Notes under the pieces: model-generated
Seen by the model: only the letters and a program-made list of their open reading frames with translations
Database searches by the model: none
What the model was told of the DNA's origin: nothing
Shown here: one piece after another, positions 56,456 to 64,000 of the stretch
Numbering within the stretch: position 1 is the stretch's first letter
How the letters are laid out: each line of letters starts with the position of its first letter
Origin: Lacimicrobium sp. SS2-24
GTDB lineage: Bacteria; Pseudomonadota; Gammaproteobacteria; Enterobacterales; Alteromonadaceae
DNA length: 64,000 nt
Direction of reading: 5' to 3'
Assembly: GCF_002201535.1 (NCBI RefSeq)
Contig: NZ_NIWW01000002.1
Coordinates: 1 to 64,000, forward strand
Translations under genes and position numbers: made by a program

Positions 56456-56471
56456 GTGTAAATTTATGCAC
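56456..56471. promoter_or_regulatory. Operator-like palindrome copy 2
   Basis: GTGTAAATTTATGCAC, in the middle of the intergenic region. Reversed it reads GTGCATAAATTTACAC, close to copy 1. Confidence 0.55.
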
Positions 56472-56741
56472 CTCAATATCCGGGTATCGATTCTTTCCCC
56501 TCTGTCACTCTATCAAGCGGACTTTCAGGGACTTTCCTCGCGCCTCCTTTGTAATATTGTGCGGGCGGTTGCTGTTAAGGCACCGCAGAACTTTTCAATA
56601 GTCATTCAACCTAATTAGCGGCATGATAGGACGCGGAAAACGGCAATGGGATTTGTCATTAATTGTCGGTGATGTGTCTGTCTTAGAATCTGGTCTGCGA
56701 TGATGAGCCGAGCTTTAAGCCTCACTACCCAGAATTTCGTT

Positions 56742-56757
56742 GTGTAAATATTTACAC
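56742..56757. promoter_or_regulatory. Operator-like palindrome copy 3
   Basis: GTGTAAATATTTACAC is a perfect 16-bp palindrome 49 bp before the Hen1 start. Its right half contains a -35-like TTTACA, so a bound repressor would block that promoter. Confidence 0.65.
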
Positions 56758-56805
56758 TTGATATTGGCTCAAAATCTACGTTGAGCGCGTCAAAGAGATC
56801 TATTT

Positions 56806-57465
56806 ATGTTCATGCATCAGGATACACAGACCAGTGCTCTTCACGAGATAAGACTGAATAAAGTCTTTGCTCTGGTCAAAGCGTCAGGGGCCACCAACGT
56901 ACTGGATTTGGGATGTGGGTCAGGGTCGTTTTTATGGAAGCTGATGCAGGATCCGCAATTTGTCTCAGTAGTCGGTCTCGAGCAATGTGGCGAATCGCTC
57001 CGCCAGGCCAGAAATAAATTACAGGATTTCCTGAACGACAAACCCGTCCGGGAAAAAAACACCGTGTCACAAAAAGACCGGCTTAGCCTGATTTGTGGTT
57101 CGTATACAGAACCACCTCCAGGCCTCAATGCGTTTCAGATGGCAGTCATGCTGGAAACCATCGAGCATGTCGTACCGGGGCAACTTTCAGTGGTGGAACA
57201 TCAGGTGTTCGCATTATTGCGCCCTGCTCAGCTGATTCTGACCACCCCAAACCGAGAGTACAACTGTCTTTATGGTCTGCAGCCAGGCGAATATCGCGAT
57301 CCTGACCATAAATTTGAATGGGATCGCGCTCGGTTTCGCCAATGGTCCAGAGGGGTTGCGACGCGCAACGGGTATAAGGTCAGATTTCTGGGTGTCGGTG
57401 ATGAGCATCCCGAACTAGGGCCACCTTCTCAGGTGGCCTGGTTCGAGCAAAACGTTGAGGCGTAG
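56806..57465 (+). CDS. Stand-alone Hen1-type RNA 3' ribose 2'-O-methyltransferase
   Basis: The 219 residues match the C-terminal methyltransferase domain of bacterial Hen1, which 2'-O-methylates repaired RNA 3' ends. Visible are the SAM loop LDLGCGSGSFL (33-43), the metal ligands Glu117, Glu120 and His121 (LETIEH) and His168 (DHKFEW), TTPNREYN, and the final GPPSQVAWF. Bacterial Hen1 usually has an N-terminal ligase-activating domain and a partner Pnkp; both are absent here. The gene abuts yicC (a ribonuclease) on the other strand. The start ATG could also be 56812. Confidence 0.83.
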   Translation: MFMHQDTQTSALHEIRLNKVFALVKASGATNVLDLGCGSGSFLWKLMQDPQFVSVVGLEQCGESLRQARNKLQDFLNDKPVREKNTVSQKDRLSLICGSYTEPPPGLNAFQMAVMLETIEHVVPGQLSVVEHQVFALLRPAQLILTTPNREYNCLYGLQPGEYRDPDHKFEWDRARFRQWSRGVATRNGYKVRFLGVGDEHPELGPPSQVAWFEQNVEA

Positions 57466-58329
57466 TTACTCAATATTCTGGATCTGTTCACGCATCTGCT
57501 CAATCAACACTTTCAGCTCGACGGCCGACTGCGTGATGTCGGCATTGATAGATTTAGACGCAAGCGTGTTCGATTCGCGGTTAAACTCCTGCATCATAAA
57601 ATCAAGTCGACGCCCTATGGCTCCCCCTTTTTTGAGGATTTTGCGGGTTTCGCTGACGTGGGAGTCCAGACGGTCCAGTTCTTCTGCCACATCCATGCGT
57701 TGTGCCAGCATGATCATTTCCTGCTCTAATCTGCCGGGATCAAGTTCCACCTTTGCTTCTGCAAAACGATTGCTGATGCGTTCTTTCTGCCAGGCCATGA
57801 CCTCAGGCATTTGTTCACGCACCTTCGCCGTCTCAGTCTCAATGGCATCAATACGTTGTTCAATCATGTCTTTGAGGTTATTGCCTTCTGCAGCTCTGGC
57901 GTCCAGAAAGTCCTTCAGGCACTGATCAAAGGCTGTCATGATTTGCCCCTGGATAGTATCCATATCTGCCTCTTCTGAGGAAATCACGCCAGGCCACTTG
58001 AGCACATCAAAAGGGTTAATCCCGCTGGATTGACCATGAGACTGCACCCAATCTGCTGCATCGATAAGTTGCTTTGCCAGGCCTTCATTGAGTGTGACAT
58101 TACCCACAGCACCATCATCGGCCTGATATCTCAGGGTGCATTCGACTTTCCCCCGTTGCAATGCCTTGCGAAACCGCTCTCTTAAGATCGGCTCAAGGCT
58201 GCGGAATTGCTCAGGTAATCGAAAATAAGTTTCGAGATAGCGCTGGTTCACCGAGCGAATTTCCCAGATTGCGTTGCCCCACTGTGCTTTATGTTCGATG
58301 CGGGCGAATGCGGTCATACTGTGAATCAT
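57466..58329 (-). CDS. yicC: YicC family endoribonuclease
   Basis: A 287-residue protein beginning MIHSMTAFARIEHKA and ending with VLIEQMREQIQNIE, with the conserved REFNRESNTLASKS-like C-terminal block (MQEFNRESNTLASK). YicC proteins are endoribonucleases that act on small RNAs such as RyhB. Its stop abuts the Hen1 stop with no gap. Confidence 0.95.
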   Translation of the reverse strand: MIHSMTAFARIEHKAQWGNAIWEIRSVNQRYLETYFRLPEQFRSLEPILRERFRKALQRGKVECTLRYQADDGAVGNVTLNEGLAKQLIDAADWVQSHGQSSGINPFDVLKWPGVISSEEADMDTIQGQIMTAFDQCLKDFLDARAAEGNNLKDMIEQRIDAIETETAKVREQMPEVMAWQKERISNRFAEAKVELDPGRLEQEMIMLAQRMDVAEELDRLDSHVSETRKILKKGGAIGRRLDFMMQEFNRESNTLASKSINADITQSAVELKVLIEQMREQIQNIE

Positions 58330-58508
58330 TGGCTGTATTTCCTTGTTAGCTTTGCGCGCCAGTATAACCTATTGCGCGATTTGTGGCAGGCGCCAGTGGG
58401 CCGACGGTTAAGCGCTTGTGCATCATTCGCTCGGGTGACTAAACTGACACCCGGGAATGACTTGGGTATAATGCCCGCCAATTCGACCTCAACATCAAGG
58501 ATTCCAGT

Positions 58509-59222
58509 ATGCGACCCAGTGGCAGAACCGCTAATCAGATTCGCCCAGTAACGATCACCCGTCAGTTTACTCAGCATGCAGAGGGGTCTGTATTGATTGA
58601 GTTTGGTAATACGAAGGTGATTTGCACTGCAACCGTAGAAGAAGGCGTTCCCCGTTTCATGAAAGGCCAGGGGAAAGGTTGGGTGACAGCCGAATACAGT
58701 ATGCTTCCGCGCTCTACCCATACCCGCAGTCAGCGTGAAGCGGCCAGAGGTAAGCAAGGTGGGCGTACGCTCGAAATACAGCGTCTGATTGCCCGTGCGC
58801 TGCGTGGTGCTGTGGACCTGAAATTGCTCGGTGAAAACACCGTAATCATCGATTGTGATGTGATTCAGGCCGACGGTGGCACCCGAACCGCCTCAATAAC
58901 CGGTGGCTGCGTGGCATTGGTGGATGCACTGACGTGGATGCGCAGCAAGGGATTGATTAAGGCTAACCCGCTTAAGTACATGATTGCCGCCATATCGGTA
59001 GGTATTTTCAAAGGCACGCCCATCGCGGATTTAGAGTACCTAGAAGATTCCGCAGCCGAGACCGATATGAATGTGGTGATGGCAGATTCTGGTCACCTGA
59101 TTGAAGTGCAGGGCACGGCAGAAGAAGCCCCCTTTAGCTTTGATGAGCTGCAGGAAATGATGGAATTGTCTAAGCATGCCCTTCGCGAATTGTTTGATGT
59201 ACAGAAAGCGGCATTGAACTGA
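58509..59222 (+). CDS. rph: Ribonuclease PH
   Basis: RNase PH trims the 3' ends of tRNAs by phosphorolysis. The 237 residues are full length, with [20 protein letters not shown] and [19 protein letters not shown] as key motifs, and an intact C terminus. It precedes pyrE by 8 bp, as in E. coli. Confidence 0.97.
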   Translation: MRPSGRTANQIRPVTITRQFTQHAEGSVLIEFGNTKVICTATVEEGVPRFMKGQGKGWVTAEYSMLPRSTHTRSQREAARGKQGGRTLEIQRLIARALRGAVDLKLLGENTVIIDCDVIQADGGTRTASITGGCVALVDALTWMRSKGLIKANPLKYMIAAISVGIFKGTPIADLEYLEDSAAETDMNVVMADSGHLIEVQGTAEEAPFSFDELQEMMELSKHALRELFDVQKAALN

Positions 59223-59230
59223 GGTAAATC

Positions 59231-59872
59231 ATGCAGGATTATCAAAAAGCCTTTATCGAATTTGCCCTTGAACGTCAGGTATTGAAGTTTGGCCAGTTTA
59301 CGCTGAAATCTGGTCGCACCAGCCCGTATTTTTTTAATGCGGGTTTGTTTAATACCGGCCTCGATCTTGCCCGGCTGGGTCAGTTCTATGCAGCGGCATT
59401 GGTAGACTCTGGTATTGAATACGATTTGCTGTTTGGCCCTGCATACAAAGGGATCCCGATTGCAACCACGACGGCGGTGGCGCTGGCTGATAAACACGGT
59501 ATTGATAAGCCCTATTGTTTCAACCGTAAAGAAGCCAAGACCCATGGAGAGGGGGGGAATCTGGTAGGCAGTCCTCTCGAAGGCCGGGTTATGTTGGTGG
59601 ATGATGTGATCACTGCCGGTACCGCCATAAGGGAGTCTATGGATATTATACAGGCCAATGGGGCGTCACTGGCCGGTGTGCTGATTGCACTGGACCGACA
59701 GGAGAAAGGCAAGGGAGAGCTCTCCGCGATTCAGGAAGTGGAGCGTGATTTCTCTACCCGGGTAATTTCTATCGTCAGCCTCGGCGATGTGATTCATTAT
59801 TTGCAAGGCAAAGCGGATATGAAAGCCCACCTTGAGGCGATTTCTGCTTATCGTGACCAATATGGCATCTGA
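59231..59872 (+). CDS. pyrE: Orotate phosphoribosyltransferase
   Basis: PyrE converts orotate and PRPP to OMP in pyrimidine synthesis. The 213 residues carry the PRPP-binding motif [13 protein letters not shown] (about 118-130) and the flexible loop [17 protein letters not shown]. It overlaps tusA by 11 bp. Confidence 0.97.
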   Translation: MQDYQKAFIEFALERQVLKFGQFTLKSGRTSPYFFNAGLFNTGLDLARLGQFYAAALVDSGIEYDLLFGPAYKGIPIATTTAVALADKHGIDKPYCFNRKEAKTHGEGGNLVGSPLEGRVMLVDDVITAGTAIRESMDIIQANGASLAGVLIALDRQEKGKGELSAIQEVERDFSTRVISIVSLGDVIHYLQGKADMKAHLEAISAYRDQYGI

Positions 59873-60128
59873 ATTTGACCGCGCGGATCATCATCTGGAT
59901 ACGTTGGGGCTGCGTTGCCCTGAACCGGTGATGATGGTGCGCTTACAAATTCGCAAGATGCGCGATGGTGAGACCTTATTGGTGGAGGCCGATGATCCTG
60001 CCACCACACGCGATATTCCCAGCTTCTGCCGGTTTATGCAGCACCAGTTGCTAGGGGCTGATACGACGGACACACCCTACCGCTACCTGATACAAAAAGG
60101 ATTAACTGCGGCGGATACAACCCAGTAG
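59862..60128 (+). CDS. tusA: Sulfurtransferase TusA
   Basis: This 88-residue protein carries persulfide sulfur for tRNA thiolation (2-thiouridine). The catalytic Cys19 sits in [13 protein letters not shown], and the family ending PYRYLIQKG is present. ATG 59862 gives the E. coli-like length; the frame is open further upstream. It overlaps the end of pyrE. Confidence 0.95.
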   Translation: MASEFDRADHHLDTLGLRCPEPVMMVRLQIRKMRDGETLLVEADDPATTRDIPSFCRFMQHQLLGADTTDTPYRYLIQKGLTAADTTQ

Positions 60129-60305
60129 CAGTTTTTTCAGCAGGCGTGCGCTGTGGTGATCGCCACAGTGCACGTCCTCAATAAACAGCTGTTTGTGGCG
60201 CAGCAGACTTCTCAGCCTGTCCTCTCGAATACTGAGTTTGATATAGGGCTCTTGCAGTGCAGGAGTATTTTTATCCGCTTCCAAGCCGCTCGGAATTACA
60301 CGCAT
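60102..60305 (-). CDS. Small unknown protein, second gene of a Fur-linked pair
   Basis: A 67-residue basic protein (core [20 protein letters not shown]) that I do not recognise. Its ATG overlaps the end of the upstream gene by 10 bp, and its 3' end overlaps tusA by 27 bp. It is listed because the coupling to the upstream gene suggests it is translated, but it could be spurious. Confidence 0.45.
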   Translation of the reverse strand: MRVIPSGLEADKNTPALQEPYIKLSIREDRLRSLLRHKQLFIEDVHCGDHHSARLLKKLLLGCIRRS

Positions 60306-60754
60306 AACCGTTCACCTTGCCGCCTGCATGACGTGTTATCCCTTGCGCCCGCCTCATTAAGCCTGACAGCGCGGCGTCTCAGTTGCAACAGACACGCGTT
60401 GATGCGCGGCGTCATTACTGTCATCGCGCGGCGTGTCAGGTTTTCCAACTTATGTTCACTGGCCACAACAACGTTTTTGGCACAACGGATCTGGCGCAGT
60501 CTCTCATGGGTATCGCTGAGAAGCAGTGATACCGAGGTATAACTAACAACAGGGTCCGGTTGCTGCACTTTGCAGGACATGAGTATTTCTGCGATCTGTC
60601 TTGCTCTTTGAGCCGGTACTAATGCTTCCCCCCAGCGCCGCTGGCGGCGATAGTACTGGCTTGTGTTGAGGTAATGCCGGTACATGTACCGGGCAAAAGG
60701 TAAATGATCACCTATCCATCGAACATAAAGCGGGCACAATTGAGTGTGTTGCAT
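60296..60754 (-). CDS. Unknown protein, Fur-linked
   Basis: A 152-residue Arg-rich, helical protein (start MQHTQLCPLYVRWIGDHLPF, then YRRQRRWGEALVPAQRARQ) with no family I recognise. A GGGAGA ribosome site lies 6 bases before the ATG at 60754. A Fur-box-like sequence about 45 bp upstream suggests iron-repressed expression, so a role in iron metabolism is possible. Confidence 0.6.
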   Translation of the reverse strand: MQHTQLCPLYVRWIGDHLPFARYMYRHYLNTSQYYRRQRRWGEALVPAQRARQIAEILMSCKVQQPDPVVSYTSVSLLLSDTHERLRQIRCAKNVVVASEHKLENLTRRAMTVMTPRINACLLQLRRRAVRLNEAGARDNTSCRRQGERLCV

Positions 60755-60795
60755 TGCATCTCCCAGAAGATCTGAAGCCGATCTTTACTTTACGC

Positions 60796-60817
60796 AAATG
60801 CAAATGATTATCAATAG
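60796..60817 (-). promoter_or_regulatory. Fur-box-like site
   Basis: On the minus strand ATTGATAATCATTTGCATTT (60798-60817) matches the GATAAT/CATTTGC hexamer pattern of gammaproteobacterial Fur boxes. It lies 45-60 bp before the start of the 152-residue gene, in the promoter position. Confidence 0.65.
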
Positions 60818-60891
60818 CAAATATAGTTATTTAGTGAAAAGGCTTTTCTTACATGGACTCATTTTGTTTTTCTTTCTCACTTATCCGACAT

Positions 60892-60916
60892 AAAAAAGCC
60901 GGCGCAATGGCCGGCT
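60892..60916 (-). terminator. Terminator of dps
   Basis: On the minus strand a stem AGCCGGC/GCCGGCT (60910-60916 with 60897-60903) is followed by a run of T (60892-60896). Confidence 0.9.
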
Positions 60917-60936
60917 CAAGAGTGCAGGGACTACTG

Positions 60937-61404
60937 TTACTGCATTGCTCTTAACATCCAAGCGGTTTTCTCGTGGATTCGCATTCTGTCAGAAACCAGT
61001 GCAGCAGTGGATTCATCATCTGCCTTTTGTGCGAGTTTGAGCACCTCGCGAGAGGTTTTTACAACCTGTTCGTGACTCTTGGTCAGAATTTCTACCATGG
61101 CTCCGGCTCCCGGCACGTCTTCGACTTCCTCGATCGAGCTCAGTTTGGAAAAGGCCTTGTAGGTTCCGGGCGCAATCACACCCAGAGTCCGGATTCGCTC
61201 GGCGATATCGTCAACCGCTTCTGCCAGTTCAATATAATGTTCCTCGAACATCAGGTGCAGTTCTCTGAACTGAGGACCGGTTACGTTCCAGTGAAAATTA
61301 TGGGTTTGCAGATACAGGCTGTACGAGTCTGCCAGTAATCGTTTCAGCCCCTCTGCGATATCCTCTCTATCCTGCGTATTAATACCAATATCGATCTTAC
61401 TCAT
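60937..61404 (-). CDS. dps: Dps family ferroxidase / DNA-protection protein
   Basis: Dps stores iron and protects DNA from peroxide. The 155-residue helical protein has all ferroxidase ligands in the expected spacing: His38, His50, Asp65 and Glu69 ([12 protein letters not shown], then HLMFEEHY and DDIAER). It lacks a long lysine-rich N terminus, so DNA binding would be weaker than in E. coli Dps. It is a single gene with its own terminator. Confidence 0.94.
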   Translation of the reverse strand: MSKIDIGINTQDREDIAEGLKRLLADSYSLYLQTHNFHWNVTGPQFRELHLMFEEHYIELAEAVDDIAERIRTLGVIAPGTYKAFSKLSSIEEVEDVPGAGAMVEILTKSHEQVVKTSREVLKLAQKADDESTAALVSDRMRIHEKTAWMLRAMQ

Positions 61405-61549
61405 TGAAGTCTCCTTTTTCGTGGATACCCGTTAATTCAGTCTTCAGTATTGCAGTGCGAGACTGAATTGACCAATTAATCATAGCAATAGACTTAATCG
61501 GTTTTATGAATACTGTTTTTGTAGAATGAGTGAAAACCTAATTAAACCG

Positions 61550-62590
61550 TCAGAGCCGTCTCAAATTGGAAATAAACGGTGATTCACCCGGCACGGACAT
61601 GCGTGGCAGCGCCTGTTTAACAAACTCCATGGCAAACCGCGATGGAAAGGTAGTGGTGAATTTTACGATTTTGTCTTCCTGTACGAAGAAGAAGTAAGAC
61701 GCATAGAAAGGCTCAATACCTTCTTTCTCTATTTTGGCATCAAGATAGTAACCCTTGAACTGTTTGTTCAGCATGTTCCAGCTTAGCTGAATGTCCTCGC
61801 TCATCTGCAACGGTGGCAGGTTAAGATCTGTAACAAAGTCAGTCAGGTTATCGCGTAGTTTTTCTGTTTCTTCTTCCAGAATGGCATCAGTGTTACCAAT
61901 ATCGCTGGTAGGAATGGGGTAAACAGAGACTTCGATTTTATCGTTGCTAAAAGAGGGGTCACGGTAGGTCAGCATCGACCCTTCCAGAGGGTCATTGTAA
62001 ATGCGGCGTTCGCTGAGGGAGAAGTTAGACACTTGCTGCGGCGCCTTCAGATCGTCTTCATAATCTTCTGAATTGAGGTTATGAGCCAGGAATCCGGGAC
62101 TAAATACCTGTTGTGCCAGGGCATCACGCAAAAAGTGACTCACCAGCTCACTGGCAAAGGCCTGATCATCCCTGGCGCCATTGCGAGAGAGACTGTAGTC
62201 GAATTTCTTTAACGGCAAACCGCGCCAGGTCAGGGTGAATCGCGCCTGCACTCTGTTGCGTTTGTCAGTGTAACTGAGACTGGAAATTAACAGCTCGTAG
62301 TCCGCGCCGGGCTGTTTCAGCAGCACTATCGGAAACAACCCTGTCTGCTGCAAACTCTGTTGAAATGCCTCAGCACCAATGGCGTCAACCTGGCAATGGT
62401 GGCGGGCGGCCATGCGCTGACAAGTCTTGTTTAAATCCGATGACGTGGTTTGCGATAACACCCCTAATGCTGGCAGGTCAGTATTCTGGGTAACCGGGGG
62501 CATTTGTACTTGCGTGTCGGTTACGGCGCAGGCGCTTAGCATCAATGCCAGGCAAGGTGCCAACATGCGGAAACGGGAAAATGAATTCAT
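61550..62590 (-). CDS. Lipoprotein of unknown function
   Basis: A 346-residue protein with a signal peptide and lipobox LSAC (MNSFSRFRMLAPCLALMLSA, Cys21). The first half resembles small outer-membrane lipoproteins (YELLISSLSYTDKRNRVQ) and the second half has VSVYPIPTSDIGN and FFFVQEDKIVKFTTTFP. I do not recognise a family. ATG 62590 is chosen because it begins the signal peptide; the frame is open up to 62644. Confidence 0.7.
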   Translation of the reverse strand: MNSFSRFRMLAPCLALMLSACAVTDTQVQMPPVTQNTDLPALGVLSQTTSSDLNKTCQRMAARHHCQVDAIGAEAFQQSLQQTGLFPIVLLKQPGADYELLISSLSYTDKRNRVQARFTLTWRGLPLKKFDYSLSRNGARDDQAFASELVSHFLRDALAQQVFSPGFLAHNLNSEDYEDDLKAPQQVSNFSLSERRIYNDPLEGSMLTYRDPSFSNDKIEVSVYPIPTSDIGNTDAILEEETEKLRDNLTDFVTDLNLPPLQMSEDIQLSWNMLNKQFKGYYLDAKIEKEGIEPFYASYFFFVQEDKIVKFTTTFPSRFAMEFVKQALPRMSVPGESPFISNLRRL

Positions 62591-62726
62591 CCTTGAGCCT
62601 CGATAATAGGAAGATGATGGATTGTAGAGGAAGTTGTTTAACAAATATACTACAGATCAACGCTTCATTAACATATTACCGGGCGTTAATCCGTTAACGC
62701 CCGACCGCTCTGCATAAATTCTGATA

Positions 62727-64000
62727 TCACTGCATCTTGATGATCTGGCCGTCTTTCATCACGAAGCTGACTCGGGTCATCAGACTGATATCATCCAGTG
62801 GATTTCCCTTCACTGCTACCAAATCGGCTAATTTTCCTTTTTCCACCGTACCCAGCTGGTCGTCCACGCCCAACAGTTTTGCACCATGAAAGGTGGCGGC
62901 TCGAATGGCTTCGATGGCTGGCATGCCCGCGTCGGTCATGAGTTTAAATTCCTCGCCATTATCACCATGGGCCGACACACCGGAGTCAGTACCAAACGCA
63001 ATATTGACACCTGCCTTATAGGCTCTGGCAAAGGTCGACTGAATCAGTGGACCGATTTCAGCTGCCTTGGGGCGAACCAGTTCCGGAAAGAAGCCATCAA
63101 TTTCAGCCTTTTCTGCCACCCAGGCACCGGCCAGCACAGTAGGAACATAATAGGTGCCATGTTTTTTCATCAGGGCGATGACATCGTCATCCATATAGGT
63201 GCCGTGCTCGATGGAATGGACACCCGCTTTAATGGCGCGCATCATGCCTTCTTTACCATGCGCATGCACTGCCACCTTCATGTCATAGTCTTTGGCAGTG
63301 TTTACGATGGCCTCCAGTTCATCTGTCATAAACTGAGGGTTCAGCCCGCTTTTGGCCACGCTCAACACACCACCTGTGGCGGTGATTTTAATCAGATCGG
63401 CCCCGTCTTTATAACGTTGACGGACAGCTTCCCGGGCTTCGGCGATACCATTTACCACGCCTTCCTGTGGCCCGGGATCACCCATCAATACCTTTGCTCT
63501 GCCGTTGGTGGGGTCGGCATGTCCCCCGGTTGTGGCGATGGATTTAGCGGCCGTATAAACTCGTGGTCCCTGAACTAAGCCTTTTTCAATGGCTTTTCGC
63601 AATGCCACCGTTTCGTTATAGCTATCTCCCAGGTTGCGTATGGTGGTAAACCCGGCGTTCAACGTCTTCCCGGCGTAATGGACAGCCTTAAAGCTGTAGT
63701 CAGCTTCGTTTAAGGTGAAGCGATCCATATAGGCACCGGGTCCCTGCTGAGAGCTGATGTGGGTGTGCATATCCATTAAGCCAGGCATCAGGGTGCTGTC
63801 GGACAAATCCACTAACTGGTCATTGTCTCCTGCCTCAATAAAGCCACGGCGAACATCTACAATGCGATTATTTTCGACAACCACCGTTGCCTGGCTCATC
63901 ACTTGTGTATCGGTTGCGGTAATCAGCCTGCCCGCGTGGATATAGGTTGCGGCGGAAGCGCCAAGACTGGCCGCTGCCAATGACGCCCCAAACAAAAAAG
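62727..64000 (-). CDS. Exported amidohydrolase family protein (5' end outside window)
   Basis: The visible ~424 residues form a metal-dependent amidohydrolase: metal-ligand HxH in MDMHTHIS, a carboxylated-lysine type [33 protein letters not shown] and the metal-binding Asp of IAFGTDSG. The N terminus is hydrophobic ([11 protein letters not shown]), part of a signal peptide that starts beyond base 64000. Related proteins are imidazolonepropionase- or Xaa-Pro dipeptidase-like; the substrate is unknown. Confidence 0.88.
   Translation of the reverse strand, partial: FLFGASLAAASLGASAATYIHAGRLITATDTQVMSQATVVVENNRIVDVRRGFIEAGDNDQLVDLSDSTLMPGLMDMHTHISSQQGPGAYMDRFTLNEADYSFKAVHYAGKTLNAGFTTIRNLGDSYNETVALRKAIEKGLVQGPRVYTAAKSIATTGGHADPTNGRAKVLMGDPGPQEGVVNGIAEAREAVRQRYKDGADLIKITATGGVLSVAKSGLNPQFMTDELEAIVNTAKDYDMKVAVHAHGKEGMMRAIKAGVHSIEHGTYMDDDVIALMKKHGTYYVPTVLAGAWVAEKAEIDGFFPELVRPKAAEIGPLIQSTFARAYKAGVNIAFGTDSGVSAHGDNGEEFKLMTDAGMPAIEAIRAATFHGAKLLGVDDQLGTVEKGKLADLVAVKGNPLDDISLMTRVSFVMKDGQIIKMQ

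Larger units (their letters stand above)
56305..56805. promoter_or_regulatory. 500-bp divergent intergenic region between XRE and Hen1 genes
   Basis: No convincing ORF is present. The region carries three copies of a 16-bp palindromic motif (56315-56330, 56456-56471, 56742-56757) and an imperfect inverted repeat (AAAGCTTGATAAGG near 56359 and CCTGATTAAGCTTT near 56408). It is probably a shared control region. Confidence 0.6.

Noticed and set aside
60153-60542. A 129-codon plus-strand open frame overlapping the Fur-linked pair
   Set aside because: The minus-strand gene has a good ribosome site and a regulator site upstream; the plus-strand frame has neither.
62886-63578. A 230-codon plus-strand open frame opposite the amidohydrolase
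   Set aside because: It mirrors the conserved amidohydrolase coding strand and its protein has no recognisable motifs.

Overview
The window is a stretch of a gammaproteobacterial chromosome around the origin of replication. Gene order and protein style fit the Alteromonadales (Alteromonas/Bowmanella-like), with GC close to 50% by eye. The evidence is a mioC...oriC...mnmG-rsmG-parAB-atp arrangement, a dnaA-dnaN-recF-gyrB operon facing rpmH-rnpA-yidD-yidC, a Spot 42 RNA after polA, and a GlyGly-CTERM protein. I see no prophage, transposon, integron or CRISPR array; almost everything is core genome, so the unusual signals are small RNAs, operators, start codons and a few accessory genes.

Layout. 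1-230 looks like the promoter/leader of an rRNA-type operon that reads out of the left edge. 231-7666 holds yrdA, aroE, a truncated hemoglobin, hemF, tsaC, yrdD, smg, dprA, a LysM protein and def. 7157-11371 is def-fmt-rsmB-trkA, then a tRNA-Leu(CAG). 11604-15653 is a minus-strand block: EAL/HDOD protein, trkH, a small YtoQ-like protein and elbB. 16049-23314 is polA-spf-engB, cytochrome c4, a probable CsrB-family RNA, a methyltransferase, yihI, a DUF2489 protein and tag. 23430-26897 is glyQS and a lipoprotein. 26969-33019 is gyrB-recF-dnaN-dnaA on the minus strand, with two parS sites inside recF. 33511-37837 is rpmH-rnpA-yidD-yidC, yajQ and mnmE. 37842-39693 is a response-regulator phosphatase plus STAS protein.

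39876-41786 is an apparent operon of mioC, a DnaT-like gene and a DnaC-like helicase-loader gene, transcribed directly into oriC (about 41900-42270). On the far side are mnmG-rsmG-parA-parB and the complete atpIBEFHAGDC operon (to 53762). 53862-62590 is more accessory: a DTW-domain gene broken by an internal deletion, an Atl-type DNA repair protein with a possible AUU start, two exported proteins, an XRE regulator and a stand-alone Hen1-type RNA methyltransferase flanking a 500-bp region with three copies of one palindrome, then yicC, rph, pyrE, tusA, two small unknown genes behind a Fur-box-like site, dps and a lipoprotein. An amidohydrolase runs off the right edge.

The parts join into a replication/segregation hub (dnaA boxes, oriC, helicase loader candidates, parABS, gyrB, recF, dnaN), plus translation (rpmH, rnpA, glyQS, def, fmt, rsmB, mnmE/G, rsmG) and energy (ATP synthase, cytochrome c4). 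The items I consider most worth checking are the helicase-loader genes beside oriC, the Hen1/XRE/palindrome module, and the two small RNAs.
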